Below are positions 1 to 8,132 of a stretch of 64,000 bases of DNA, one piece after another. Origin of the DNA: Cognatishimia sp. MH4019 (lineage in GTDB: Bacteria; Pseudomonadota; Alphaproteobacteria; Rhodobacterales; Rhodobacteraceae); contig NZ_JAHTBL010000008.1 of assembly GCF_020177595.1 (NCBI RefSeq), forward strand, positions 1 to 64,000, in the 5' to 3' direction. The notes beneath the pieces were generated by a model. That model was not told where the DNA came from. It ran no database searches and saw only the letters and a list, made by a program, of their open reading frames with translations. Each line of letters begins with the position of its first letter. Within the stretch, counting starts at the first letter, position 1. The translations under genes and the position numbers were made by a program.

Positions 1-93
1 TCTCGCCGTGGCTCTTACGTGTTCCGGGTTTCTGTCTCATCTCCACTCCTTGGTGGTTACGATGTGCCAGAAACCCTCTCTTATCAAATCAAC

Positions 94-480
94 CTAAACT
101 GTCCCATTGGTGCTGACGTCAGACACTTTGAGGCGCGCCTGCAGCTCCATCGTGTCGAAGGGCTTGGTGATGTAATCCGTCGCACCAGCCAGAAAGGCCC
201 GATCAATATAGGTCTTTTCGGACATGGCCGTGAGCATCAGGATCGGCACATCGCTATAGCGCAGAAGGGCTCGGGTCCGGTAAACCAACTCGATCCCGTC
301 CATGACCGGCATCTGAATATCATAGAGCAGTGTGTCAAAGAGACCTTGGTCGCTTTGTAGTATCTCTATCGCTTCGGCCCCGTTCTGGGCCGTCACAATG
401 TCATCATAGCCGAAGGTCGACAGCGCAACCGTCAAGAGATCAAGAATGATCGGATCGTCATCGACCGCCAAAATCCGCAT
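94..480 (-). CDS. Single-domain response regulator (CheY-like receiver)
   Basis: The 128-residue product is a receiver domain and nothing more. Visible landmarks are the acidic pocket D7-D8-D9 (MRILAVDDDP), the phospho-acceptor Asp at D54 in LLYDIQMPVMDG, T84 in MLTA and the invariant K106 in ITKPF. The ATG at 480 is preferred over an upstream in-frame start because MRILAVDDD is the canonical beginning of this fold. There is no output domain; the last 15 or so residues (ARLKVSDVSTNGTV) replace the linker to an effector seen in longer regulators. It may therefore work as a phosphate shuttle or by protein contact. No histidine kinase is adjacent, and what lies beyond position 1 is unknown. The receiver call is firm; the partner and output are unknown. 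Confidence 0.9.
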   Translation of the reverse strand: MRILAVDDDPIILDLLTVALSTFGYDDIVTAQNGAEAIEILQSDQGLFDTLLYDIQMPVMDGIELVYRTRALLRYSDVPILMLTAMSEKTYIDRAFLAGATDYITKPFDTMELQARLKVSDVSTNGTV

Positions 481-832
481 TATGTGCGCCCCTTCTTCCA
501 TCTCTTGATGGTTGCTTTGAAATACTTACTACTCTTCTTAAGGCTGAATTATGACTTTGTCCAAATTATGGTTCCCGTTCGGATTTCTTTTGTCTGGTAA
601 GCGAAGTCCTAACGGTGAGGCGCCAATGCTTATGGGACTGGAAAACCAGAAACCTTTGAAGCCGATCTTAATGCATGAGGCGACTTGGATTGGATGCCGA
701 GGCTCATCGAGGGAAGCGCATCTATTGAGCGATCAAAAGGGTTTATAGACGCCTGATGGACGCAGGCGATAGGTCAATCCGCCAGTCTTCGATCCGAACG
801 ACTGCATCAAACCACTTTCGGAGAGCGCTCTT
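481..832. other. Intergenic stretch without a convincing gene
   Basis: About 350 bases between the start of the response regulator and the stop of the hydratase gene. It should hold the response-regulator promoter on the minus strand. A 65-codon open frame at 551-748 on the plus strand has no recognisable ribosome site and no family features, so it is not called. No strong hairpin terminator was seen. Confidence 0.5.
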
Positions 833-1588
833 CTAACGTGTTAGCCGAAGGGAAACGTCGCCGAGCATTTCGATCTTTCCACGCACTTTCTGGCCAGCTG
901 GAAAGTAGGGCAGACCGTTCAACGACCCGGTTATGATCATTTGTCCGGGCTGAAGTCCGCCGCAATGCTCGCCGATCCGCTTGGTGAGTTTCGCCAGAAT
1001 GTTCAGCGCCGATCCTCCGGGCACCATTGTCTCCCCGTCCAGCACGTGCATATCGCCGCAAGTCAGCTGCGCAACCATTGAGCCGAAATCCGATCTGTCC
1101 CACGCGGTGGCGCGCGGGCCAACGACAATAGCGGAATTGGCCTGCAGATCAGCGAGCTTCACATAGGGGTCATTGGCCAATGGCCCGGCAATCCGGGTGT
1201 CGACGACCTCGATCACGGGGCGGGGCCAGATATGGTGCACCAAGGTCGCCAGATCTGCCCCTTCCGGCAAAGACGACAGGACCTCGAACCCGACCTCAAG
1301 CTCGATCCCGGCCTCATCAATGATTGGGACATCGGCGCCACTTTCAAAAATCCGATCTGCGCGGATCGGAGCCATGACGAACGGCTGACCTGCCTTGTCG
1401 GCCACTTTGAACGCGCCCACCGGGCCAAACTCCTCCATCACTGCAGCTTGCGCTGCGAAGGCCTCGTCTGAGTTGCCGGGGACCGGGCCGGTTGGCACGA
1501 ACCGCGTGTTGGTGCGATGCGCCTCACATAACGCCCTGGCAAAGGCGGTTCCCGTAAGCTGCGGTGCAGGATGTGCGAGATCAGTCAT
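833..1588 (-). CDS. 2-keto-4-pentenoate hydratase / FAH-superfamily enzyme
   Basis: A 251-residue protein of the MhpD/fumarylacetoacetate hydrolase superfamily, which uses a divalent metal held by acidic residues to hydrate or cleave short 2-oxo acids. The family features seen are an acidic pair in GIELEVGFEVL around residues 95-105, the central IEVVDTRI segment, and a C-terminal GxLNGLPYFPAGQKV-type segment close to the usual ITGSL(T/N)G hydratase ending. Length is normal for the hydratase branch (about 250-265). Its start overlaps the stop of the GntR regulator gene by four bases (ATGA at 1585-1588), so the two are co-transcribed and probably translationally coupled. The substrate is not clear: with a FAD/Fe-S dehydrogenase upstream it may act on a 2-oxo acid produced by that enzyme, but this is inference. 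Confidence 0.8.
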   Translation of the reverse strand: MTDLAHPAPQLTGTAFARALCEAHRTNTRFVPTGPVPGNSDEAFAAQAAVMEEFGPVGAFKVADKAGQPFVMAPIRADRIFESGADVPIIDEAGIELEVGFEVLSSLPEGADLATLVHHIWPRPVIEVVDTRIAGPLANDPYVKLADLQANSAIVVGPRATAWDRSDFGSMVAQLTCGDMHVLDGETMVPGGSALNILAKLTKRIGEHCGGLQPGQMIITGSLNGLPYFPAGQKVRGKIEMLGDVSLRLTR

Positions 1589-2241
1589 GACAGCGCTTTC
1601 TTCAAAGCGGCCAGCTTATTGTTGAGATGGCTGCGCAGCAGATCGCTTAACAACGCTCCATCTCGGGCCTTCACGGCTTTGACGATCTCGCGATGTTCTT
1701 CAACCGCTTCGGCCCAGCGACTGTCCGAGACATTGGCCAACAGCCGCGCCCGGTCTACCCGCGCTGACAGCATGGCATAGTGCTGCGTCAGCACCTCGTT
1801 TCCTGCCGCCGCCATAAGAGCTGCGTGAATATCATGGTTGGCTTTGAAGTATGCAGGTCTGTCGCCGGCGTCATAGTGGCGAAACATATCGTCGTGACGG
1901 GCAACGATCTGCGCGATTTGCGCGTCTGTTGCGATCTTGCACGCCAATTCACCGGCCAACCCTTCGAGAACGGCGATCACGGGAAAAGCGTCCTCCAGCT
2001 CTTCCATCGTGACTTTGGAAATACGCGCGCCGCGGTTTGACTGCAGAATGACAAGGCCCTCATTGGCCAGCACTTTCAGCGCCTCGCGCAGCGGCGTGCG
2101 CGACACACCAAGTGTCTCGCATAATTCGCGCTCGGGCACCTTTGCGCCGGGTTCCAAAGCGCCTTCAACGATGGCCTCACGCAGTCGCGCGACAAGCTCT
2201 TCGTGAAGGGAAGGGCGGGTGAGCGGGGTGGACAGGTTCAT
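1585..2241 (-). CDS. GntR-family transcriptional regulator, FadR/FCD subfamily
   Basis: A 218-residue regulator. The N-terminal winged helix-turn-helix (residues about 10-75) carries the typical PERELCETLGVSRTPLREAL recognition region followed by LANEGLV. The C-terminal all-helical part is an FCD ligand domain with the usual metal-binding His/Asp pattern (RHDDMF, NHDIHAALMAAAGN, EEHREIVKA). The ATG at 2241 gives the standard start; the longer open frame upstream is the 3' end of the dehydrogenase gene read in another frame. It sits between the dehydrogenase (one-base gap) and the hydratase (four-base overlap), so it is almost certainly the local regulator of both divergent operons. FCD regulators usually sense small carboxylates, which agrees with the TctCBA transporter across the intergenic region. 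The effector is unknown. Confidence 0.9.
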   Translation of the reverse strand: MNLSTPLTRPSLHEELVARLREAIVEGALEPGAKVPERELCETLGVSRTPLREALKVLANEGLVILQSNRGARISKVTMEELEDAFPVIAVLEGLAGELACKIATDAQIAQIVARHDDMFRHYDAGDRPAYFKANHDIHAALMAAAGNEVLTQHYAMLSARVDRARLLANVSDSRWAEAVEEHREIVKAVKARDGALLSDLLRSHLNNKLAALKKALS

Positions 2242-2242
2242 C

Positions 2243-5134
2243 TTAGTGGCCTCCCTCTGCCAAGGCGCGTTCAAATACATGGACGACATGGACGGCCGTG
2301 CGGTCTGTCCCGTCTGCAATCTGATGGCGACAGGAGGTTCCATCCGCCACAATCAGCGTCTCTTGATCTGCTGCCCGAACCGCTGGAAGCAGATCAGCCT
2401 CAGCCATCTTAATCGACACATCTACCGTATCGCGGTTGTAACCGAAAGCCCCGGCCATGCCGCAGCAGCTGGTCTCGACGACCTCGACATCTGCCTCTGG
2501 GATCAAGGTTAAAGCCGCTTGCACATCGGGCATCACCTGATGCGCTTTTTGGTGGCAATGGCCATGGAGCAAGACCTTTCGACCCAGCGGTTTGAGGGGC
2601 AAGTCAACGGGATGGTTCAAGAGAAACTCCTCTAGAAGCAGGGCGTGTTCTGCCAGTTTTTTGGTGCGGGCATCGGTGATCAGAGCCGGGATTTCGTCGC
2701 GCATCGTCAGCAGCGATGAGGGCTCCAACCCGACCACCGGGATACCCTTGTCCAAATGGGGTTGGAGCGCCGTCAACAGCCGCTCCGCCTCTGCGCGCGC
2801 CTCATCAACAAGGCCCACCGATAAAAGCGTGCGCCCACAATCCAGAGGGCGGGTGCCATTGACAGGTTTCGCGACCTGCACCTTCAGCTTACCGGCGCGC
2901 AGCACCCGGACCGCTGCACGCAGATTTTCAGGTTCGAAATAGCGATTGAACGCGTCTGCGAAAAGGATCACGTCCGGCTCCTTATCCGCGGCTTCGGTAT
3001 CGCGGAACGGGTTGGCAGCCCATTCCGGCAGATCGCGGGAGGCTGCAAACCCCGTTAGACGCTCGGTCAGTTTGGCCACGCCGGGTAAGCGGTTGCGCAG
3101 GTTCATCAGCCATGGAACGCGCGCGGCATAGGGCGCATAGCGTGGCATGTAGCCCACCAGCCGGTCATGCAGGCTCAGCCCGTGCTTGGCCAGCCGCGCC
3201 GCCTGTACTTCGGTCTTCATGCGGGCCATGTCCACGCCGGTCGGGCATTCGCGCTTGCAGGCCTTACAGGAGACGCAGAGCTTCATCGTCTCTGCCATCG
3301 CCTCCGAGCTGAGCGCGTCAGGCCCCAACTGTCCCGAAATCGCTAGCCGCAAACTGTTCGCCCGTCCACGTGTGACATCGCGCTCATTGCGCGTGACGCG
3401 GTAGGACGGGCACATCGCGCCGCCCTTTAACTTACGACACGCGCCATTGTTGTTGCACATCTCGACCGCGCCCTGAAAGCCGCCGCCCGCCCCGGGCCAA
3501 GCTGACCAGTCAAAGGCAGTTTTCAGGGGGGCAACATGATAGTCCGCGCCGAACCGAAAGAGGCTGCGGTCATCCATCTTGGGCGGATCCACGATCTTGC
3601 CGGGGTTCAACAAACCATCAGGGTCAAACCGATGCTTCACATCGCGGAAAAGGTCGGTGATCTCAGTTCCGTACATCCGCTCATGGAACTCCGACCGCAC
3701 GATACCGTCGCCATGTTCGCCGGAATGAGAGCCCTTGTATTCGGCAACCAACGTGAAGGCTTCCTCGGCAATGGCGCGCATTTTCTTGACGTCATCTTCA
3801 TGTTTGAGGTTCAGTACCGGACGGACATGTAGGCAGCCAACCGACGCATGCGCATACCACGTGCCCTGCGTTCCGTGTTTCTCGAACACCTCGGTCAGGC
3901 GGGCGGTGTAATCCGCAAGATCGGGCAGCTCGACCGCGCAATCCTCGACGAAAGAGACGGGTTTGCCCTCTTGCTTCATCGACATCATGATATTCAGACC
4001 AGACTTGCGCACCTCCGCGATCTGGCCCTGCAGGCGCTGATCAGTGATGGGTTTGACCCCGCCCCAGTTCCGGTCCTCGCCTTTCCACGAAAACCCCAGG
4101 TCGCCCATCCGTTCATCAATTTCGCGCAGCTTGACGGCATTGGCAGGGGCAGAGCCTTCATCGAACTCGACCAACAAAAGTGCTGCGGGATCGCCTTCGA
4201 CAAAGTCCTCAATCGTTCGCCGGAAAAGGGGGATCTGACGCGACAGGCCGATCATCGTATTGTCCACCAGCTCTACCGAGAGCGGATTGAGTGCCACAAG
4301 ATGCTGGGTCGCGTCCATCGCCTGATAGAAGCTTGGGAAATGGCAGACCGCAAGCACGCGCTCGCCCACCAGTGGCCAGAGATTTAGTTCAATTGCGGTG
4401 AAATAGGCCAGCGTTCCTTCAGAGCCGACTAGTAGATGCGACATGTTCACCGCATCCCCATTCGGAACAAGCGCGTCGATGTTATACCCGCCCACCCGGC
4501 GGTTCAGCTTTGGAAACCGGTCATCGATCAGCGCGCCATGTGCCTCGCCCAGATGCAACATGTCGGTGACAATTTCTTGCGCGGGGTGGTTGGCAAGCGT
4601 GCCTGCCTGAACGGGGCCGAAATGGGCTTGGGTCCCATCGGCCAGGATCGCATCGATCGAGATCACGTTTGATCGCATGGTCCCGTAGCGCAAAGAGCGC
4701 CCGCCGCAGGAATTGTTCGCGGCCATTCCGCCAATCGTTGCGCGCGATGCGGTCGAGACATCTACCGGATACCACAGCCCGTATGGCTTCAGCGCGCGGT
4801 TTAGCTCGTCCAGCACGACGCCTGGCTGCACCACGGCGCGGCGGTTTTCCGCGTCGATCTCAAGGATGCCGTTGAAGTGCTTTGAATTGTCGAGGATCAG
4901 GCCCGAATTTACGGTTTGACCACATTGCGACGTCCCGCCACCGCGCCCGGTCACGCATAATCCCGCCGTCCGTGCGGCCTCCAAAGCGGCGGAGATATCA
5001 TCTTTGGATCGGGGAATCGCGACGGCAGAGGGCATCATCTGATAGATTGACGCATCGGTCGCATAGCGCCCGCGCGAGAAGGCGTCCTCAAAGATTTCCC
5101 CTGAAAAACGGCCCCTTAGGGTATCCAATGGCAT
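2243..5134 (-). CDS. FAD-linked oxidase fused to Fe-S/CCG domain (YdiJ/GlcD-type D-2-hydroxyacid dehydrogenase)
   Basis: A 963-residue fusion. Residues about 30-230 form an FAD_binding_4 domain (GRGGGTSQCGQTVNSGL), and residues about 230-510 the GlcD/LDH C-terminal cap ending in HRFDPDGLLNPGKI. A ferredoxin-like module follows with clusters CNNNGACRKL...CPSYR and CVSCKACKRECPTG, and a C-terminal CCG domain contains ETSCCGMAGAFGY. This is the layout of E. coli YdiJ and fused glycolate or D-lactate dehydrogenases, which oxidise a D-2-hydroxy acid to a 2-oxo acid and pass electrons to the quinone pool. The ATG at 5134 has a GAGGA seven bases upstream. It is first in an operon with the GntR regulator and hydratase. 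Candidate substrates are D-lactate, glycolate and D-2-hydroxyglutarate; the sequence alone cannot choose. Confidence 0.9.
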   Translation of the reverse strand: MPLDTLRGRFSGEIFEDAFSRGRYATDASIYQMMPSAVAIPRSKDDISAALEAARTAGLCVTGRGGGTSQCGQTVNSGLILDNSKHFNGILEIDAENRRAVVQPGVVLDELNRALKPYGLWYPVDVSTASRATIGGMAANNSCGGRSLRYGTMRSNVISIDAILADGTQAHFGPVQAGTLANHPAQEIVTDMLHLGEAHGALIDDRFPKLNRRVGGYNIDALVPNGDAVNMSHLLVGSEGTLAYFTAIELNLWPLVGERVLAVCHFPSFYQAMDATQHLVALNPLSVELVDNTMIGLSRQIPLFRRTIEDFVEGDPAALLLVEFDEGSAPANAVKLREIDERMGDLGFSWKGEDRNWGGVKPITDQRLQGQIAEVRKSGLNIMMSMKQEGKPVSFVEDCAVELPDLADYTARLTEVFEKHGTQGTWYAHASVGCLHVRPVLNLKHEDDVKKMRAIAEEAFTLVAEYKGSHSGEHGDGIVRSEFHERMYGTEITDLFRDVKHRFDPDGLLNPGKIVDPPKMDDRSLFRFGADYHVAPLKTAFDWSAWPGAGGGFQGAVEMCNNNGACRKLKGGAMCPSYRVTRNERDVTRGRANSLRLAISGQLGPDALSSEAMAETMKLCVSCKACKRECPTGVDMARMKTEVQAARLAKHGLSLHDRLVGYMPRYAPYAARVPWLMNLRNRLPGVAKLTERLTGFAASRDLPEWAANPFRDTEAADKEPDVILFADAFNRYFEPENLRAAVRVLRAGKLKVQVAKPVNGTRPLDCGRTLLSVGLVDEARAEAERLLTALQPHLDKGIPVVGLEPSSLLTMRDEIPALITDARTKKLAEHALLLEEFLLNHPVDLPLKPLGRKVLLHGHCHQKAHQVMPDVQAALTLIPEADVEVVETSCCGMAGAFGYNRDTVDVSIKMAEADLLPAVRAADQETLIVADGTSCRHQIADGTDRTAVHVVHVFERALAEGGH

Positions 5135-5161
5135 CAGCAAGTCCTCGGCGATCTAGGTGGC

Positions 5162-5181
5162 TTGACACATCTTCATGTCAA
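5162..5181. promoter_or_regulatory. Inverted repeat TTGACA-N8-TGTCAA, candidate GntR operator
   Basis: Perfect six-base arms separated by eight bases lie in the 127-bp region between the divergent dehydrogenase and aminotransferase genes. The adjacent AT-rich run holds a further imperfect repeat (ATAAT-N5-ATTAT, about 5191-5205). The left arm also matches a -35 hexamer, so the site could overlap a promoter of the plus-strand operon. Assignment to the neighbouring GntR regulator is inference. Confidence 0.4.
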
Positions 5182-5261
5182 ATTGTATTCATAATTCAAT
5201 ATTATGCATTCGGCAACAGTATCAACGATTGCGCCAGCTGAATCAATGTGGAGGAGACATC

Positions 5262-6458
5262 ATGACATCGAGACATGCCGGACGGCATTTCCTGCAAATC
5301 CCCGGCCCCAGCGCGGTGCCGGATCGCATTTTGCGGGCGATCAGCGCGCAGACGATTGATCACCGCGGCCCGGATTTTGCGGCTGTCGGCAAGACGGCGC
5401 TGGACGGCATGAAGACGATCTTCAAGACCGAGGCCGGTCAGGTGATTATCTTCCCGGCATCCGGAACCGGCGCTTGGGAAGCTGCCTTGATCAATACGAT
5501 GCAAGAGGGCGACCGCGTCTTGATGTATGAGACGGGCCACTTCTCGATGCTGTGGATGAAGATGGCGAAGCGTCTTGGGTTGAACCCTGAGTTTATTGAG
5601 GGTGACTGGCGCGGTGGCGCGGACCCTGAGGCGATTGCCAAGCGCCTGCGCGAAGACAAAAATCACGAAATCAAAGCGGTTTGCGTCGTCCACAACGAGA
5701 CCTCGACGGGCTCGGTCTCTCCGATTGCTGATGTGCGCAGTGCCATCGACGAAACGGACCACCCGGCCTTGTTGATGGTCGATAGCATCTCGGGGCTTGC
5801 ATCGGTTGATTTCCGCTTTGACGAATGGGGCGTCGATGTGTGCGTGTCCGGCTCTCAAAAGGGTCTGATGCTGCCGCCGGGTATCTCGTTCAACTGCGTC
5901 GGTCCGCGAGCGATGGAAGTGTCCAGCAAAGGCGGAATGCGTCGCTCTTATTGGGATTGGCAGGACATGACCGGCCCTAACGAGACCGGCTATTTCCCGT
6001 ATACGCCCGCCACGAACATGCTCTACGGTCTGAACGAGACTGTCGAGATGCTGCATGAAGAAGGCTTGGACAATGTCTTTGCCCGTCATGCCCGTCACGG
6101 TGCTGCGACCCGTGCCGCAGTGCGCGCGTGGGGTCTTGAAGTGCTTTGCGCGCAGCAAGGGCAGGAAAGCGGCGTGTTGACCGCGGTGCTTATGCCAGAA
6201 GGTCACAGCGCGGATGCATTCCGGGCGACAGTGCTGAAAAACTTCGATATTTCGCTGGGCAATGGCCTGTCAAAAGTCGCAGATCGCGTCTTCCGCATCG
6301 GCCATCTGGGCGATTTCAACGACGCGATGTTGATGGGCACGCTTTCAGGGATCGAGATGGGTCTGGAGAAAGCCGGTGTTCCGCATGAGAAAGGCGGTAC
6401 CGCCGCCGCGATGGAGGTTCTCAAGGGAGATTACACCCACTCGCTTGCTGCCGAGTGA
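5262..6458 (+). CDS. Serine-glyoxylate-type aminotransferase (class V, PLP)
   Basis: A 398-residue class V aminotransferase. It carries PGPSAVPDRI near the N-terminus, DHRGPDF, FPASGTGAWE, VVHNETSTGS, the cofactor Asp in MVDSISG and the Schiff-base lysine in SGSQKGLMLPPG, with YFPYTPA and FRIGHLGD further on. This pattern matches serine-glyoxylate aminotransferase (SgaA) and its relative aspartate-glyoxylate aminotransferase (BhcA), which make glycine from glyoxylate. The ATG at 5262 follows GGAGGAGA and fits the family length (about 395-405); the longer open frame upstream is not needed. No bhcB, bhcC or bhcD genes are nearby, so a complete beta-hydroxyaspartate cycle is not encoded here. 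It is followed by a TctCBA transporter and faces a 2-hydroxyacid dehydrogenase, suggesting a shared carboxylate or glyoxylate theme. The exact amino donor is unproved. Confidence 0.85.
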   Translation: MTSRHAGRHFLQIPGPSAVPDRILRAISAQTIDHRGPDFAAVGKTALDGMKTIFKTEAGQVIIFPASGTGAWEAALINTMQEGDRVLMYETGHFSMLWMKMAKRLGLNPEFIEGDWRGGADPEAIAKRLREDKNHEIKAVCVVHNETSTGSVSPIADVRSAIDETDHPALLMVDSISGLASVDFRFDEWGVDVCVSGSQKGLMLPPGISFNCVGPRAMEVSSKGGMRRSYWDWQDMTGPNETGYFPYTPATNMLYGLNETVEMLHEEGLDNVFARHARHGAATRAAVRAWGLEVLCAQQGQESGVLTAVLMPEGHSADAFRATVLKNFDISLGNGLSKVADRVFRIGHLGDFNDAMLMGTLSGIEMGLEKAGVPHEKGGTAAAMEVLKGDYTHSLAAE

Positions 6459-6546
6459 CCCATAAGGAGCGCCCTGTAATGTGTGGCCAAGGGCGCTTCA
6501 CAAAAGAACGCCGCACGACATCGACAGATTTCTTGGAGGAGAGAAC

Positions 6547-7509
6547 ATGTTGTCATTGAAAACAATCCCGACCGCGGTAGCCCTTGCGGCCGCCACCCTG
6601 CTATCCGCACCCGCGGCTTTGGCCGAGGATTATCCCTCGCGCACGGTCGAGGTGATCCACGCCTATGGGCCCGGCGGCGGTACTGACCGTTTCGTGCGCG
6701 CCGTGGCACAGCCTTTTGAAGAGATTGCCGGCCAGTCGATGGTTCCGATTGCGATCCAAGGCGGTGGCGGCATGCCGGCCTATGCCAACTTCCTGCAGCG
6801 CCGGACTGACGGCTACACGATGAAGGCGATCAGCCCCGACCAGATCATCGCGCACGTGCTGGGCCGTCAAGACATGGGTGAGTTTCAGCCGCTCGCACGG
6901 GTGCAGTATGACCAAGGCATGATCGTCGTGCCCGCCGACAGCCCGTTCCAGACCATCGATGAGTTCATCGCCCATGCCCGTGAAAACCCCGGCGATCTGA
7001 CTGTGGGCATCACTGGTGCGGCTGGCTTTGATGACACGGCAATGGGCTTGTGGAACATCGAAACCGGGGCGGAAGTGACGACTGTGCCCTTCGGTTCGTC
7101 CGAGATGGTGTCGAACACGCTGGGCGGCCAGGTCGATGCGATGCACGAAGAATTCGGTCCGGCCCGTGGTTTGATCGAATCCGGTGACATGCGCCCGCTG
7201 GTCGTTTTTTCGGACGAGCGTTTGCCGGTGCTGCCCGATGTGCCCACCGCGAAAGAGCTGGGCTATGACGTAACGCTTGGCCGCTGGCGTGCCTTCGCGA
7301 TGCCTGCGGATGCAGATCCCGATCACGTCACAAAGATGTTTGATCTGGTGAGCCAGGCCGTTGCCTCGGACGCTTATCAGGAAGTGCAGGAGCAAGCGGC
7401 CCTTCAATACCGTTCGGTCCTGCTTGGCCCTGATGAGTTCGCCGAATTCATCGAGCAAGAGATCGCGACCTATACCGAAGTGCTGACAGCGCTGGGTTTG
7501 GTCGAGTAA
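6547..7509 (+). CDS. Tripartite tricarboxylate transporter substrate-binding protein (TctC family)
   Basis: A 320-residue periplasmic binding protein. A Sec signal peptide spans about residues 1-26 (hydrophobic core AVALAAATLLSAPAALA, cleavage before EDYPS). The mature part begins with the TctC/Bug signature YPSRTVEVIHAYGPGGGTD, where the glycine-rich loop binds the carboxylate, and later has GVTGAAGFDDTA-like and LPDVPTAKELGYD segments typical of the family. The ATG at 6547 follows GGAGGAGA. The gene is downstream of the aminotransferase (88-base gap) and upstream of tctB and tctA, the membrane partners. It would capture a small di- or tricarboxylate or related organic acid; the ligand cannot be named from sequence. 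Confidence 0.9.
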   Translation: MLSLKTIPTAVALAAATLLSAPAALAEDYPSRTVEVIHAYGPGGGTDRFVRAVAQPFEEIAGQSMVPIAIQGGGGMPAYANFLQRRTDGYTMKAISPDQIIAHVLGRQDMGEFQPLARVQYDQGMIVVPADSPFQTIDEFIAHARENPGDLTVGITGAAGFDDTAMGLWNIETGAEVTTVPFGSSEMVSNTLGGQVDAMHEEFGPARGLIESGDMRPLVVFSDERLPVLPDVPTAKELGYDVTLGRWRAFAMPADADPDHVTKMFDLVSQAVASDAYQEVQEQAALQYRSVLLGPDEFAEFIEQEIATYTEVLTALGLVE

Positions 7510-7523
7510 CCTCTGCCCTGATC

Positions 7524-7563
7524 GCCGCGCGCAATGGGCCTTGCTCCCTGGTCCGCGCGCGGC
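7524..7563 (+). promoter_or_regulatory. Intercistronic hairpin after the tctC-type gene
   Basis: GCCGCGCGC (7524-7532) pairs perfectly with GCGCGCGGC (7555-7563), extendable by one C-G pair; the loop is 22 bases. No U-run follows. Such hairpins after a binding-protein gene commonly stabilise the upstream message or reduce read-through, so that the binding protein exceeds the membrane subunits. Confidence 0.55.
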
Positions 7564-7601
7564 GGCTCTCTTCTTGCTGACCTTTTTCTAGGATACCCGC
7601 T

Positions 7602-8111
7602 ATGGCCCATCGCCTGCTTGATCTGGGGTTCGCCGCCCTGCTGTTCGGCGCGTCGATCTTCCTTTGGTTTGTTGCTGACAGCTTCCCCGAGTCCCGCCGC
7701 TTTGCGCAGGCCGACGCCGACTACTGGCCGAAGATCATTTTCGGCATCATGGCATTGATCACGGGCGTGCTGGTGATCCGCTCATTCCTGGAGATGCGCC
7801 GCAGCGGAGACGCGATGCAGGGCGCGTTCACCATGTCTGATGACTTCCGCTACACCGCGCTGCGCATCGCAGCGATGGGCGGGTTGATCCTCTTGTATTT
7901 CTGGGCCTTCCAGACCACCGGCTTCATTCTGGCCACCTTCGTGTTTCTAGTGCTGGCCAGCTTCGTGATCCCCTATCGCAATATGGGGATGCGGTTCTTG
8001 TTCGCTGCCACGTTCACCGTGGCGCTGGTGCTCTTTTTCACACGCGCGTTAGAGCTGCCGCTGCCACGGGGTGTCGGTGTCTTCTACGACCTCAACATCC
8101 TCTTCTACTGA
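7602..8111 (+). CDS. Tripartite tricarboxylate transporter small membrane subunit (TctB family)
   Basis: A 169-residue membrane protein with four predicted transmembrane stretches (about residues 5-27, 42-62, 80-105 and 110-160, the last long enough for two passes). An early YWPKIIFGIMAL segment is typical of TctB. TctB is the small, poorly conserved partner of TctA. The gene lies 92 bases after the binding protein and 21 bases before tctA, fixing its role by position as well as by topology. Nothing unusual was seen. Confidence 0.85.
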   Translation: MAHRLLDLGFAALLFGASIFLWFVADSFPESRRFAQADADYWPKIIFGIMALITGVLVIRSFLEMRRSGDAMQGAFTMSDDFRYTALRIAAMGGLILLYFWAFQTTGFILATFVFLVLASFVIPYRNMGMRFLFAATFTVALVLFFTRALELPLPRGVGVFYDLNILFY

Positions 8112-8132
8112 AGACAGCAAGGAGACCACATC

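Noticed and set aside
551-748. Possible 65-residue protein
   Set aside because: No ribosome site, no hydrophobic or domain pattern, and codon use unlike neighbouring genes.
5162-5167. TTGACA as a confirmed -35 promoter element
   Set aside because: At 17-18 bases downstream the candidate -10 (GTATTC/TATTCA) is poor, so it is reported as a possible operator arm instead.
5202-6206. 334-codon open frame on the minus strand
   Set aside because: It lies antisense to the aminotransferase gene, has low-complexity Arg/His-rich composition typical of reverse-frame shadows in GC-rich DNA, and has no family motif.
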